A DNA stretch of 56,422 bases from a virus, in IMG/VR virus record IMGVR_UViG_3300021093_003859, positions 1 to 56,422 of that record; one strand, given 5' to 3'. Position numbers and translations under genes: made by a program. The notes under the pieces are model-generated. The model was given only the letters and a program-made list of their open reading frames with translations. It ran no database searches and was not told the origin of the DNA. Below, piece by piece: positions 48,826 to 56,279 of this stretch; positions within the stretch are counted from its first letter, which is position 1; each line of letters opens with the position of its first letter.

Positions 48826-49221
48826 ATGCTAGAAAGTCAATACGGATCTATTCCTATGGAATCTGGTACTCGTTATTATATTGTCAGTTGGGACTGTGAG
48901 GGTGTAGAATTCTTCCAGGAAATCACAGAACATCATCCTGCTAATTGGGCTAAACAACATCTATTTGATACTATCAAACAGAACAAGAAAGTTGAAAAGC
49001 CTTTTAGTTTTCCTCTTACTCATCTTATCCTACGAGCACAGATGAACACTCATAGACATTATGAGATCTATGTTTTTACCAGTGCTGAATTAGTAGGACC
49101 AAAAGAGATCAAAGCCTGGTTTACTCGTGACCCGCAGAACTTTGCCGATTGGGTACGTGAGCACCACAGCTATCAGGTATATAATAATCGACGCAAGACA
49201 AAAAAGGATGTTATCGTATGA
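48826..49221 (+). CDS. conserved 131-residue phage protein
   Basis: A small alpha/beta protein: RYYIVSWDCEGVEFFQEITEHHPANWAKQHLFD, then LTHLILRAQMNTHRHYEIYVF and a basic tail. Its relatives usually lie next to the DNA ligase in marine T4-like phages, as here (4-nt overlap). AAGGAGACGAA precedes the ATG. Function unknown. Confidence 0.65.
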   Translation: MLESQYGSIPMESGTRYYIVSWDCEGVEFFQEITEHHPANWAKQHLFDTIKQNKKVEKPFSFPLTHLILRAQMNTHRHYEIYVFTSAELVGPKEIKAWFTRDPQNFADWVREHHSYQVYNNRRKTKKDVIV

Positions 49222-50537
49222 GAACACAGCCAGAAACTATTATTCAAAATCTCGAAGCAGACAATTCACGGCTAGCCAAGGAAGCCATTCTAGAAGCCGC
49301 CATGCAAGAAGGACTTGATGAGTTCTTTGAAGGTGTGCGTATGTGTTTGGATAAACTCTACACCTTTGGTGTTAAACAGGTGCCTATCAAGGAGGAAGAA
49401 GGTGGTCAAGGATTGTCTTGGAATAATTTTAAAGAACTCGCTGAAAGCCTTTATCGTCGAGAACTCACAGGCCATGCTGCCCGTGATGCTATCAAACTAG
49501 CCATGGATGTGGCTACAAAGCCGCAATGGGATTACTATCGTCGTGTTCTTATCAAAGATCTTCGTTGCGGTGTTTCGGAAAAAACAGTAAATTCTGTGGC
49601 AAAGAAACTTAAAAAGACTCAATATGCTGTGCCTGTATTCGAAGTGATGTTGGCACACGATGGTGCCAATCACGAATCAAAAATAACTGGCAAGAAACTG
49701 GTAGAACCCAAACTGGACGGCGTTCGTTGTTTGACTGTTGTTGATTTTGAAAGTCGCACTGTGACACAATACACACGCAACGGTAAAGAATTAATAAACT
49801 TTCCTCATATAGTCAAAGCCTTTGAAGATAATATGGACAATTGGGGTAGGAGTTATGTCTTTGATGGAGAGGTAGTATCAAAATCCTTTCAGACCTTGAT
49901 GACTCAGATACACAGAAAATCCGATGTGCAGGCACAGGATGCCAAATTACAGTTGTTCGATGTGATTCCATTGGTGGAATTTAAAAAGGGCGAATCGGTG
50001 ATGGGACAGCGCAGACGCAGTGCATTCCTGCGTGAGAACTTCTCAAAGATCTTTTCCGATTCTGGTTGTATTGAAATCGTATCGCAGAAAGAATTTGATT
50101 TGGATGTTTTCACTGATGAAATCGCTTTCAAAGACTATAACAAACAAATGGTCGAGGCAGGCTTTGAGGGAATTATGATCAAAGATCCCAACGGCAAGTG
50201 GGAGGGCAAACGTTCGACTGCTTGGCTAAAACAAAAACCATTTATTGAAGTATCATTGGAGATCACAGATGTCGAGGAAGGCACAGGACGTAATGTTGGG
50301 AGGCTCGGGGCTGTTATTTGTCGGGGGAATGATGACGGCAGAGAAATCCTGGTTAATGTTGGCTCAGGTTTTACTGATAGTAACCGTCGTGAATATTGGG
50401 AGTCACGTGACTCGCTACCAGGCCAAGTTGTGGAAGTGCGAGCAGATGCTATCACGCGAAATCAAGATGGAACATTTTCGCTCAGATTCCCCCGTTTCAT
50501 GCGATTCCGTGGTTTCAAGATCGGAGAAAAGATCTAA
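49218..50537 (+). CDS. lig: ATP-dependent DNA ligase (T4 gp30-like)
   Basis: A 439-residue ligase. Motif I is EPKLDGVR with the adenylated Lys at about 165 (T4 ligase Lys159), followed by TQYTRNGKE (motif Ia), FDGEV (III), FEGIMIKD (IV) and STAWLKQKP (V). A C-terminal OB domain is present (VEVRADAITRNQDGTFSLRFPRF). Length is near T4 ligase (487) and shorter phage ligases. It should seal nicks in phage DNA. Confidence 0.92.
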   Translation: MRTQPETIIQNLEADNSRLAKEAILEAAMQEGLDEFFEGVRMCLDKLYTFGVKQVPIKEEEGGQGLSWNNFKELAESLYRRELTGHAARDAIKLAMDVATKPQWDYYRRVLIKDLRCGVSEKTVNSVAKKLKKTQYAVPVFEVMLAHDGANHESKITGKKLVEPKLDGVRCLTVVDFESRTVTQYTRNGKELINFPHIVKAFEDNMDNWGRSYVFDGEVVSKSFQTLMTQIHRKSDVQAQDAKLQLFDVIPLVEFKKGESVMGQRRRSAFLRENFSKIFSDSGCIEIVSQKEFDLDVFTDEIAFKDYNKQMVEAGFEGIMIKDPNGKWEGKRSTAWLKQKPFIEVSLEITDVEEGTGRNVGRLGAVICRGNDDGREILVNVGSGFTDSNRREYWESRDSLPGQVVEVRADAITRNQDGTFSLRFPRFMRFRGFKIGEKI

Positions 50538-51208
50538 TGCAGATCGGGTTTTACAACGATGATGCTGCCATAGTAGAATATTTTCCGCCAAGATCCGCAA
50601 ATAAAGTTGTTCCGGATTGGTACAAAGAATTGCCTATGCAGATTGTCAAGGCCGCAGAAAATATAAATGTGCCTACTATTAAACATTGTATGCCAGTACA
50701 AGATCTGATCACATCTGGTTATATTATATTCAATCCCTATGAAACACATCTTATACCAAATAAAAATCATCTTGGCTACGATGACTTTATGTCTAAATGC
50801 CCCCACAAGCCTCACGTAGGTGGGCATCATCATTTACAGTGGCCTTTAGAGATACAAGGTAAGAATCATAACTATTTCAAGATCGGCAATAGTTGGTTAG
50901 TAAGGACTCCTCCGGGATACAGTTGTCTATTTGTGCAACCTTTTTATCAGATGGAAGAAAGATTCCAGATGTTGCCAGCGATCGTAGACACTGACCGTCA
51001 CGATATGACCATTGAGTTTCCTGGTTATTTGCTCACAGATAAACCAGTGACTTTGCAGCCCGGTGATCCACTGATGCAGGTTATTCCTTTTAAACGGGAC
51101 GACTGGGAAATGGTAGTGGCGCAACAGCCTAAGAAGCGCAGCCTTTTAGAATTCTATTGGGAATCTGCATACCGAAGAGTGTTCCATACTAAAAAATCAT
51201 TCAAATGA
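50537..51208 (+). CDS. conserved phage protein (DUF6065-like)
   Basis: A 223-residue protein starting MQIGFYNDDAAIVEYFPPRSANKVVPDWYKELP, with DLITSGYIIFNPYETHL, RTPPGYSCLFVQPF and PLMQVIPFKRDDW. The pattern matches a family of aquatic-phage proteins that I recall as DUF6065, with a cupin-like character. It overlaps the ligase stop by one base, and the radical-SAM-like gene on the opposite strand by 12 nt. Function unknown. Confidence 0.65.
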   Translation: MQIGFYNDDAAIVEYFPPRSANKVVPDWYKELPMQIVKAAENINVPTIKHCMPVQDLITSGYIIFNPYETHLIPNKNHLGYDDFMSKCPHKPHVGGHHHLQWPLEIQGKNHNYFKIGNSWLVRTPPGYSCLFVQPFYQMEERFQMLPAIVDTDRHDMTIEFPGYLLTDKPVTLQPGDPLMQVIPFKRDDWEMVVAQQPKKRSLLEFYWESAYRRVFHTKKSFK

Positions 51209-52093
51209 CTGTTTGGTAGCCTGTACATCAAAGCCGTTGACACAGGCTTCTAATTGACAGATCATAGGTGTGTCGTACCAAAAAAGTTCTAGATCTTTTA
51301 GATATCCCATGAAGCCGTTCTTTCTACAGTGGCCTCTGTAGACTCTGCCCCAAGCATCTAAGATTATCTGTTCTACACCGGCCCAGCATTTATATCCTCG
51401 AAATCGATTTGTCTTTTCTATGATCATTGTTTGAAAATCAGTGTAAGAGACATCAGATCCATGTTCGATTTTTATGTTACCTTGTTGCTCTTTCAGGACG
51501 ATGATCTGTTCTTCATTATAATCCTTAGGTGTCGTATTAAACACAGGGTCTTCAAATACTATCTTTTTGTTTAAGGATATCGTTGGATGTCGTTGCGAGA
51601 TTTTATCATATAGATCTTCCATTTCATTCCAATAATCTGGCAGCATATTGATGTTCACTAGAATTTCTAGATTAGACTTTACCGCTGTCTGTAAAGCAAA
51701 CAGTAGGTGCCCGATATTTGAAAATTCCGGATGGACTTCTATAATCACGGAATCAGTACTCTTAAAAACTTCTGTGAGAGTTGACATAGTTGCCGTAGCG
51801 TTCGTTATGAATCTCACTCGACAATTTTGGTTCTTACAATAGGCTAGGAGGTCAGAAAAATCTTCCCATTCAGTGACTTCTCCTCCGGTAAAGTTAACAT
51901 CGACCTGCTTGTTCAGCCTAGAAGAAAATAACGTTGTTTGATCTATGAATCTTTTGCAGTCTTTGAGGTAGGGAAGATCTATATTTCCGCAGTGTAGAAG
52001 TTCGTGTTCATAACTGGCTCTGCGACTGTTATGATTCATCAACCACCAATCTACATAAAAAAGATTAGGGTTCCTTGTGCTGGAGATTCGCAT
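51197..52093 (-). CDS. radical-SAM-fold protein lacking the cluster cysteines
   Basis: A 298-residue protein. The N-terminus aligns with radical SAM enzymes, e.g. NHNSRRASYEHELLHCG against the NxCxxxCxxCPELLHxG-type consensus, but Asn22, Ala26 and Glu29 occupy the three cysteine positions. The following SAM motif region is retained (FTGGEVTEWEDF, near 70). The C-terminal part keeps cysteines in CWAGVEQ, GHCRKNG and CQLEAC, similar to those of the intact protein at 1604. It is thus a radical-SAM-like protein that probably lacks the SAM-cleaving cluster but may retain an auxiliary one. Confidence 0.75.
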   Translation of the reverse strand: MRISSTRNPNLFYVDWWLMNHNSRRASYEHELLHCGNIDLPYLKDCKRFIDQTTLFSSRLNKQVDVNFTGGEVTEWEDFSDLLAYCKNQNCRVRFITNATATMSTLTEVFKSTDSVIIEVHPEFSNIGHLLFALQTAVKSNLEILVNINMLPDYWNEMEDLYDKISQRHPTISLNKKIVFEDPVFNTTPKDYNEEQIIVLKEQQGNIKIEHGSDVSYTDFQTMIIEKTNRFRGYKCWAGVEQIILDAWGRVYRGHCRKNGFMGYLKDLELFWYDTPMICQLEACVNGFDVQATKQSFE

Positions 52094-52651
52094 CTAGGTC
52101 AGCCATGATTCTACTGCCTGCTGGCCGCTGATCGAACAACCGGTACTCCAAAGATGCTCGATATCGTTCATCATCCAATCTGGATCTGGGTCGTTGACTA
52201 TCAACCAACTGTGCTCCTGTCTCCATGGTTCTTCGCCCCGAAGTTCTCCTTCTAACTGTCCAGGGCCCCATGCGGCATGACCGTAAAATATGCGGAATCG
52301 ATCTGGTGAGTATCCGTTTACGATCTTTTCGAACATGTCTGAATGACTGGTCACTGACCAGTCATCGTTTACGGGCAATGAATTTTCAATGCTCCATGCA
52401 TTGTCATGCAGCATCCAAATCGTGTTTGGACTTACGGGTCCGCCCCAGTATAAAGGACAGTCTAGTTCTATTCTCACATTCATGGGCTCTAGTATGTCAT
52501 TCACGGTATGATCTGACTGTTTGTTGAGGCACAGCGCGAATGATCCTCTGCTGTTGGTATGCGTTACAAACATGACAGTTTTTTTAAATCTAGGGTCTAT
52601 TATATTAGGAGGTGCAACCAACAGATCGCCGGCATTCAACCTTGACGGCAT
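52094..52651 (-). CDS. YqgE/AlgH (DUF179) family protein
   Basis: A 185-residue member of DUF179: GDLLVAPPNIIDPRFKKTVMFVTHTNSRGSFALCLNK, LYWGGPV, and FYGHAAWGPGQLEGELRGEEPW are the family blocks. The bacterial role is unclear (linked to transcription or regulation). Full length, slightly AT-rich relative to the region. It begins 6 nt downstream of the previous gene. Phage copies occur in aquatic T4-like genomes. Confidence 0.88.
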   Translation of the reverse strand: MPSRLNAGDLLVAPPNIIDPRFKKTVMFVTHTNSRGSFALCLNKQSDHTVNDILEPMNVRIELDCPLYWGGPVSPNTIWMLHDNAWSIENSLPVNDDWSVTSHSDMFEKIVNGYSPDRFRIFYGHAAWGPGQLEGELRGEEPWRQEHSWLIVNDPDPDWMMNDIEHLWSTGCSISGQQAVESWLT

Positions 52652-52656
52652 ATCTT

Positions 52657-53148
52657 TTAACTCCAGTCAGGCAAAGGTCCGCCGTATTTCCTGCCTTTGA
52701 TCTTCTTGCCACGGACTTTGACTCTCTCCGAACCCACCTTATGGGTTTTGCCACCATCCCGGCCTCTGTAACCCTGGCTCTTGCAGGATGCCAGTTGGCT
52801 GGCTCCCAGTGCTGAATCAGGTTTGCCAGATTTGCACAGTTTACGACTGGCAGGTTCTTCGTCCAAGGATTGATCTTCTGAAGAATTGGCTCCGAACATG
52901 ACTGCATCATTCAAGGGGAAATCTAGATCGACGAAGCGTTCGGGAAGTTCGCCCGTATCTAGGATGAATTCTAGTTCTTCGTCTGTGGGATGCACTTTCA
53001 GCAAGACTTTGGCCGCATCATCGTGCGCTTCGCCGTTTTCCCAGATGTTGATCGAGTAATGGTCTTGATATAATTTAGCCACAGCATTCATTACCTTGTG
53101 ATAGTCCGTGGTAAAGATATTTTCTGCGAGGACTTCACGGATCTTCAT
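52657..53148 (-). CDS. conserved phage protein with basic CKSQG motif
   Basis: A 163-residue protein from the ATG at 53148 (MKIREVLAENIF). An acidic N-terminal half is followed by a basic motif LCKSGKPDSALGASQLASC and KSQGYRGRDGGKTHK, ending with a Lys-rich tail KKIKGRKYGGPLPDWS. Similar Cys/Lys/Arg segments recur in marine T4-like phage proteins, often at the C-terminus. A nucleic-acid or head-protein role is possible. Overlaps the next gene by 4 nt. Confidence 0.6.
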   Translation of the reverse strand: MKIREVLAENIFTTDYHKVMNAVAKLYQDHYSINIWENGEAHDDAAKVLLKVHPTDEELEFILDTGELPERFVDLDFPLNDAVMFGANSSEDQSLDEEPASRKLCKSGKPDSALGASQLASCKSQGYRGRDGGKTHKVGSERVKVRGKKIKGRKYGGPLPDWS

Positions 53149-53378
53149 GCCAGTTTCGCTCCAATCATGATGCAAGAAACCAACATGTTTTTCACATCCA
53201 TGTCGTCGGCTTCTTCATTGAGTTTGTCTGAATTAATGAGATCGGCCATCAAGGCCTGATACTCTGATTCTGATATGGACCCTTGGTTCAAGGCCTCAGT
53301 GATCTCTAGTGCGAACTGTGCTCGCTGTTCAGCCCAGGGCCTACCACAGGTGCTGAGAAATTGCAGTTGTTCAATCAT
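53145..53378 (-). CDS. unknown 77-residue phage protein
   Basis: An acidic helical protein (LSTCGRPWAEQRAQFALEITEALNQG, ISESEYQALMADLINSD) with a hydrophobic C-terminal end. It is compactly placed between the lipoprotein and the CKSQG gene. Its relatives are common in aquatic T4-like phages beside lysis or internal genes. Function unknown. Confidence 0.55.
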   Translation of the reverse strand: MIEQLQFLSTCGRPWAEQRAQFALEITEALNQGSISESEYQALMADLINSDKLNEEADDMDVKNMLVSCIMIGAKLA

Positions 53379-53759
53379 TTACCATCTCCCTAGTATGACC
53401 TTTGAGGCACGCTCGCCCTGTTGTGTTAATAGTTTCTTTTTGAGTTCGCAATAGGTCTTGGAACCTTCACCTCTCTGCGACCATTCTTTCACGGTGCTCT
53501 GCATGGGCTCTATGACTCTGAGTACATCTTTCTGCAGAGAGCCTTTGGCCTCCGAATATAGTTGGAATCTGCGGAGATCTTCGGCCAAAACGCGGACCTG
53601 AGGCAGTTGTGGTTCAGCACAGTTGATGCGCTCCACAGCAAGCCTCGCTGAGATGATGTAGTCGCTCTGATTATCGTCCCAGAAACTGGGTATCCAAGTC
53701 TGTACTGTGGCACAGCCCTGTAACAGTAGCACGGATGCGATGAGAATGTATTTGATCAT
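53379..53759 (-). CDS. small lipoprotein, possible o-spanin
   Basis: A 126-residue lipoprotein: signal MIKYILIASVLLLQGC (lipid Cys at 16), then a helical mature part with RLAVERINCAEPQLPQVRVLAEDLRRFQLYSEAKG and a Lys/Arg-rich C-terminus. Lipoproteins in this position are outer-membrane spanin subunits in some T4-like phages, but no i-spanin overlaps it. TAAATA lies 5 nt before the ATG and no ribosome site is seen. Confidence 0.6.
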   Translation of the reverse strand: MIKYILIASVLLLQGCATVQTWIPSFWDDNQSDYIISARLAVERINCAEPQLPQVRVLAEDLRRFQLYSEAKGSLQKDVLRVIEPMQSTVKEWSQRGEGSKTYCELKKKLLTQQGERASKVILGRW

Positions 53760-53764
53760 ATAGA

Positions 53765-53771
53765 TATTTAC
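53765..53771 (-). promoter_or_regulatory. T4-late-type box, leaderless arrangement
   Basis: Minus strand GTAAATA, then TCTAT and the ATG at 53759. Confidence 0.45.
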
Positions 53772-53774
53772 CTA

Positions 53775-54341
53775 TCAGCGTAGATTGAAAGCGATACTTA
53801 TCTTAGTGCCCTTACAGGTACTGACAGAATGTGTCAACCATCCAGGAAACAGGATCAATCTGCCCGTCTGAGCGGGAACACGCTCCGCGCTCAAGGTGGG
53901 CTGGCTGTTGCTGGGCCATATGTGATTCAACATCAAGGGATTGGGGTTCCTGAACCATAGGTCTCCGCTGCCTTCTTCTGCCTGCAGATAGTAGATGCCG
54001 CTGACCCTGCAACCGGGATGCTCGTGATCGCTCATGTAGCCACCTGTATCATAGCAGTTGAACCAACTTTCGAACAGCACCAACGGTTCTCGGCTGTTCT
54101 GGCTGGCTGCGTAATGGTTGGCAGATTCTGTGATGATCTCTGCCAGCGCTGACAGATCCTGATCCGCGATGTCATTGACCCTGTGATTGTTATAGGTGGT
54201 CCTGACCATATGGCGTGCCTGATCGCTGTGGAATTCTAGGTCGTGGAATCTCGATTGGATCTGCTGATCTATCTGCTGGCGCTGGGCCGCGGTGACGTCG
54301 CGGACCAATATCTGTACGGGAAACAAGGTGTAAATGGTCAT
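53775..54341 (-). CDS. 2OG-Fe(II) oxygenase of the TIGR02466 type (paralogue 3)
   Basis: A 188-residue protein from the ATG at 54341, which overlaps the previous stop (ATGA). It has TIYTLFPVQILVRD, FESWFNCYDTGGYMSDHEHPGCRVSGIYYL and RLILFPGWLTHSVSTCKGTKISIAFN, the metal ligands probably being the DHEH and LTHS histidines. It belongs to the same family as 12169 and 12810 but is more diverged and notably GC-rich. Substrate unknown. Confidence 0.78.
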   Translation of the reverse strand: MTIYTLFPVQILVRDVTAAQRQQIDQQIQSRFHDLEFHSDQARHMVRTTYNNHRVNDIADQDLSALAEIITESANHYAASQNSREPLVLFESWFNCYDTGGYMSDHEHPGCRVSGIYYLQAEEGSGDLWFRNPNPLMLNHIWPSNSQPTLSAERVPAQTGRLILFPGWLTHSVSTCKGTKISIAFNLR

Positions 54342-54928
54342 ATGAAATGCAGATAAGTGCTGAGTATGTATTTGTCCTGCTGTTTGGGTTCGTGACCTAT
54401 ATGTGGCCACTGCAGTCCGGGCGGAAACATCACTAGTCGGCCCTGCTGTGCTGCGACCGTGAAGTTTTCTAGAGGAAACTCCGTGCCCGCATCGGAATCG
54501 TTGAGATAGAACAAGAACGCCAAGAATCTAGTGCTCATCTCTCTGCCGCCCGCATCTGTGTGTATGGGGAACCCGTCGCCTGAGCCCGCTCGATACGATT
54601 TGATGCGGAATCCTTCCATAGAGAAATCGTTGGGAAAACAGTGCAGATGATCCCAGTGTTCTCTGTATGCTCCGACCACACCATAGACCCTGTCCACTAA
54701 CAGGTCAGTCTCTTCGGTGAAATCTTGGTGGCCCTGTAAGAGTTCCGTGGCTCGGATCTGCCTGTGATCGCGGTTGAAGAGATTCAACTCTCTGAGCCTA
54801 GGGTAGTCTTGTCTGCGTGTCTGCTGCCTAGTCGAGGCGTGGAATCTGTCTATGAGGTGCTGACAGAACTCTCTGTCCAGCACATGATCTATGACTCTGA
54901 TCCAATTGTGGTCCAAGATGATCTGCAT
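54338..54928 (-). CDS. prolyl-4-hydroxylase-type 2OG-Fe(II) oxygenase
   Basis: A 196-residue protein of the P4Hc type. RIKSYRAGSGDGFPIHTDAGG gives the HxD pair, RLVMFPPGLQWPHIGHEP the distal His, and a C-terminal Lys (QQDKYILSTYLHF) is the probable 2OG-binding residue. Such proteins are common in aquatic T4-like phages and may hydroxylate host or virion proteins. TTAAATA ends 4 nt before the ATG and there is no ribosome site. Confidence 0.82.
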   Translation of the reverse strand: MQIILDHNWIRVIDHVLDREFCQHLIDRFHASTRQQTRRQDYPRLRELNLFNRDHRQIRATELLQGHQDFTEETDLLVDRVYGVVGAYREHWDHLHCFPNDFSMEGFRIKSYRAGSGDGFPIHTDAGGREMSTRFLAFLFYLNDSDAGTEFPLENFTVAAQQGRLVMFPPGLQWPHIGHEPKQQDKYILSTYLHFI

Positions 54929-54932
54929 GGGG

Positions 54933-54939
54933 TATTTAA
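54933..54939 (-). promoter_or_regulatory. T4-late-type box, leaderless arrangement
   Basis: Minus strand TTAAATA, then CCCC and the ATG at 54928. Confidence 0.45.
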
Positions 54940-55709
54940 CTACCCAGTGCTATGCTCAGTGCTATATTGAGAGGCTGTTGCTGCTGTATCTGTGCCAGCA
55001 CGAAATCACGTCTAGTAGCGGCTGCGGGGCCTAGACCCTGCTCAGTCAACTCCACGGTGCCCACGAAGTTGCCCGTGGTGGCGGAGGTATCCAACACGAA
55101 GTTTAGGGTATAGTTGGGTGCCGTGCCTGTTATGGTAGCCGTGCTGCCCAGGCCGGAGGGGTTCTGGGACACAGAGCCTATAGCCAGCGTGGGCACCACC
55201 TGCCCTGCGGTGATGTCCTGCAGATCGTCCAAGATGATCCTGAGATCACCGTTGCTGTCTATGAACACATCACCTATGCCCAATCCAGGAGGTCCCTGTG
55301 TGCCCGACACTGCGAGAGAGTCACGACCCTGGACCGGTGGCCTCCCAGCAGTGGTAGTCGACAGGCCTATCTCAGTGATCGATCGTCCTCGGCTGTCAGT
55401 GATGTTGTCAGCGCCAATCCGGGTCTCTCGATCCGGGAATACTTGCACGCCCACTCTACTGTTTTCTTCGTAGATCTGCTGCCAGCGCAGGGTCCATGCA
55501 GCCCTCGCTGTGTAGGTCTCTCCATCCAATCGCATCGATCGTATCTGTTGTGGTCTAGCCAGAGCGGGCGCACGAGGTGTCACGATCTGCGATCTAGGGT
55601 AAGTGAGATAGATCTCGTTGATGACCCTAGCGATGTCCGTGCTGCCCTGCGCAGTCTCAGAGACTATCAGCGTGTTCAGTTGTTCGCGAGTGAGAGTGAG
55701 TTCAGCCAT
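54936..55709 (-). CDS. fibre-type virion protein with collagen-like turn
   Basis: A 257-residue protein. An N-terminal helical segment (LTREQLNTLIVSETAQGSTDIARVINEI) is followed by beta-rich repeats, a SGTQGPPGLGIGDVFIDSNGDLRIIL segment with GPPG, and a C-terminal beta domain ending in IQQQQPLNIALSIALGS. This resembles neck or fibre proteins of aquatic phages. GC content is high compared with most of the window. The start is the ATG at 55709 or the GTG at 55712; GATAAATA lies 6 nt upstream of the ATG. Confidence 0.6.
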   Translation of the reverse strand: MAELTLTREQLNTLIVSETAQGSTDIARVINEIYLTYPRSQIVTPRAPALARPQQIRSMRLDGETYTARAAWTLRWQQIYEENSRVGVQVFPDRETRIGADNITDSRGRSITEIGLSTTTAGRPPVQGRDSLAVSGTQGPPGLGIGDVFIDSNGDLRIILDDLQDITAGQVVPTLAIGSVSQNPSGLGSTATITGTAPNYTLNFVLDTSATTGNFVGTVELTEQGLGPAAATRRDFVLAQIQQQQPLNIALSIALGS

Positions 55710-55715
55710 CACGGG

Positions 55716-55723
55716 TATTTATC
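55716..55723 (-). promoter_or_regulatory. T4-late-type box, leaderless arrangement
   Basis: Minus strand GATAAATA, then CCCGTG and the ATG at 55709. Confidence 0.5.
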
Positions 55724-55782
55724 AGCCCGGAGGGCAGCAAAATTTTAGGCTGCGAAGCAGCAGCGCGACAGATCGTGCTGGG

Positions 55783-55881
55783 TCAATAAAATAGCCAAAC
55801 TAAGAGTAAAATGATCACGTATATGATCAACGACCAGATCAGCTGGCGACCGGTTACGTCTGGCGGTGGCGATTCATGCAT
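55783..55881 (-). CDS. 32-residue membrane peptide
   Basis: Starts MHESPPPDVTGRQLIWSLII and continues to YVIILLLVWLFY. A short polar N-terminus is followed by one membrane helix. It lies 4 nt after the previous stop and could be a small holin-like or accessory peptide; this is only inference. Confidence 0.5.
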   Translation of the reverse strand: MHESPPPDVTGRQLIWSLIIYVIILLLVWLFY

Positions 55882-55885
55882 ACAG

Positions 55886-56080
55886 TTATGCGTGATCTCG
55901 TTCAGGATAGCGAGCTAGATCGGGACGCAAGCACTCAGACATTGGTGCTGACTGCTCAGGAACCCAGATCCAGCACGACTCCAGTTCTGGCTGCGAATGG
56001 CCTCCCGAACGATCCGCATAGAGTCGTACGGCTTCTAGATTCGCATCAGAATAGAGATGCCATAGATAACACTTCAGCAT
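55886..56080 (-). CDS. unknown 64-residue protein
   Basis: Starts MLKCYLWHLYSDANLEAVRLYADRSGGH; a compact domain with two Trp/Tyr-rich stretches and an acidic C-terminus. It overlaps the preceding gene by 7 nt. The codon use is GC-rich like that of its neighbours. Not recognised. Confidence 0.5.
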   Translation of the reverse strand: MLKCYLWHLYSDANLEAVRLYADRSGGHSQPELESCWIWVPEQSAPMSECLRPDLARYPERDHA

Positions 56081-56259
56081 AACAGATGTATATATGTCGC
56101 TGATTCCGGTGAGCAGTCAATGATGACGAAGATCAGATCATCCGTTAGGCGATGCTGCACGCCCAAGATGTACTGCGGTGAACCTTGGGCGTAGAGTCTC
56201 TCCAAATAGTCAGTGACACGCTCTAGAACCTGTTCAGTGAGAGTAAATGTGTATAACAT
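56074..56259 (-). CDS. unknown 61-residue protein
   Basis: MLYTFTLTEQVLERVTDYLERLYAQGSPQYILGVQHRLTDDLIFVIIDCS is the visible core, a small alpha/beta protein. It overlaps the next gene by 7 nt and has a TTAAATA box 5 nt before its ATG. Not recognised. Confidence 0.5.
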   Translation of the reverse strand: MLYTFTLTEQVLERVTDYLERLYAQGSPQYILGVQHRLTDDLIFVIIDCSPESATYIHLLC

Positions 56260-56264
56260 ATGGA

Positions 56265-56271
56265 TATTTAA
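56265..56271 (-). promoter_or_regulatory. T4-late-type box, leaderless arrangement
   Basis: Minus strand TTAAATA, then TCCAT and the ATG at 56259. Confidence 0.45.
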
Positions 56272-56279
56272 GTAAATAT

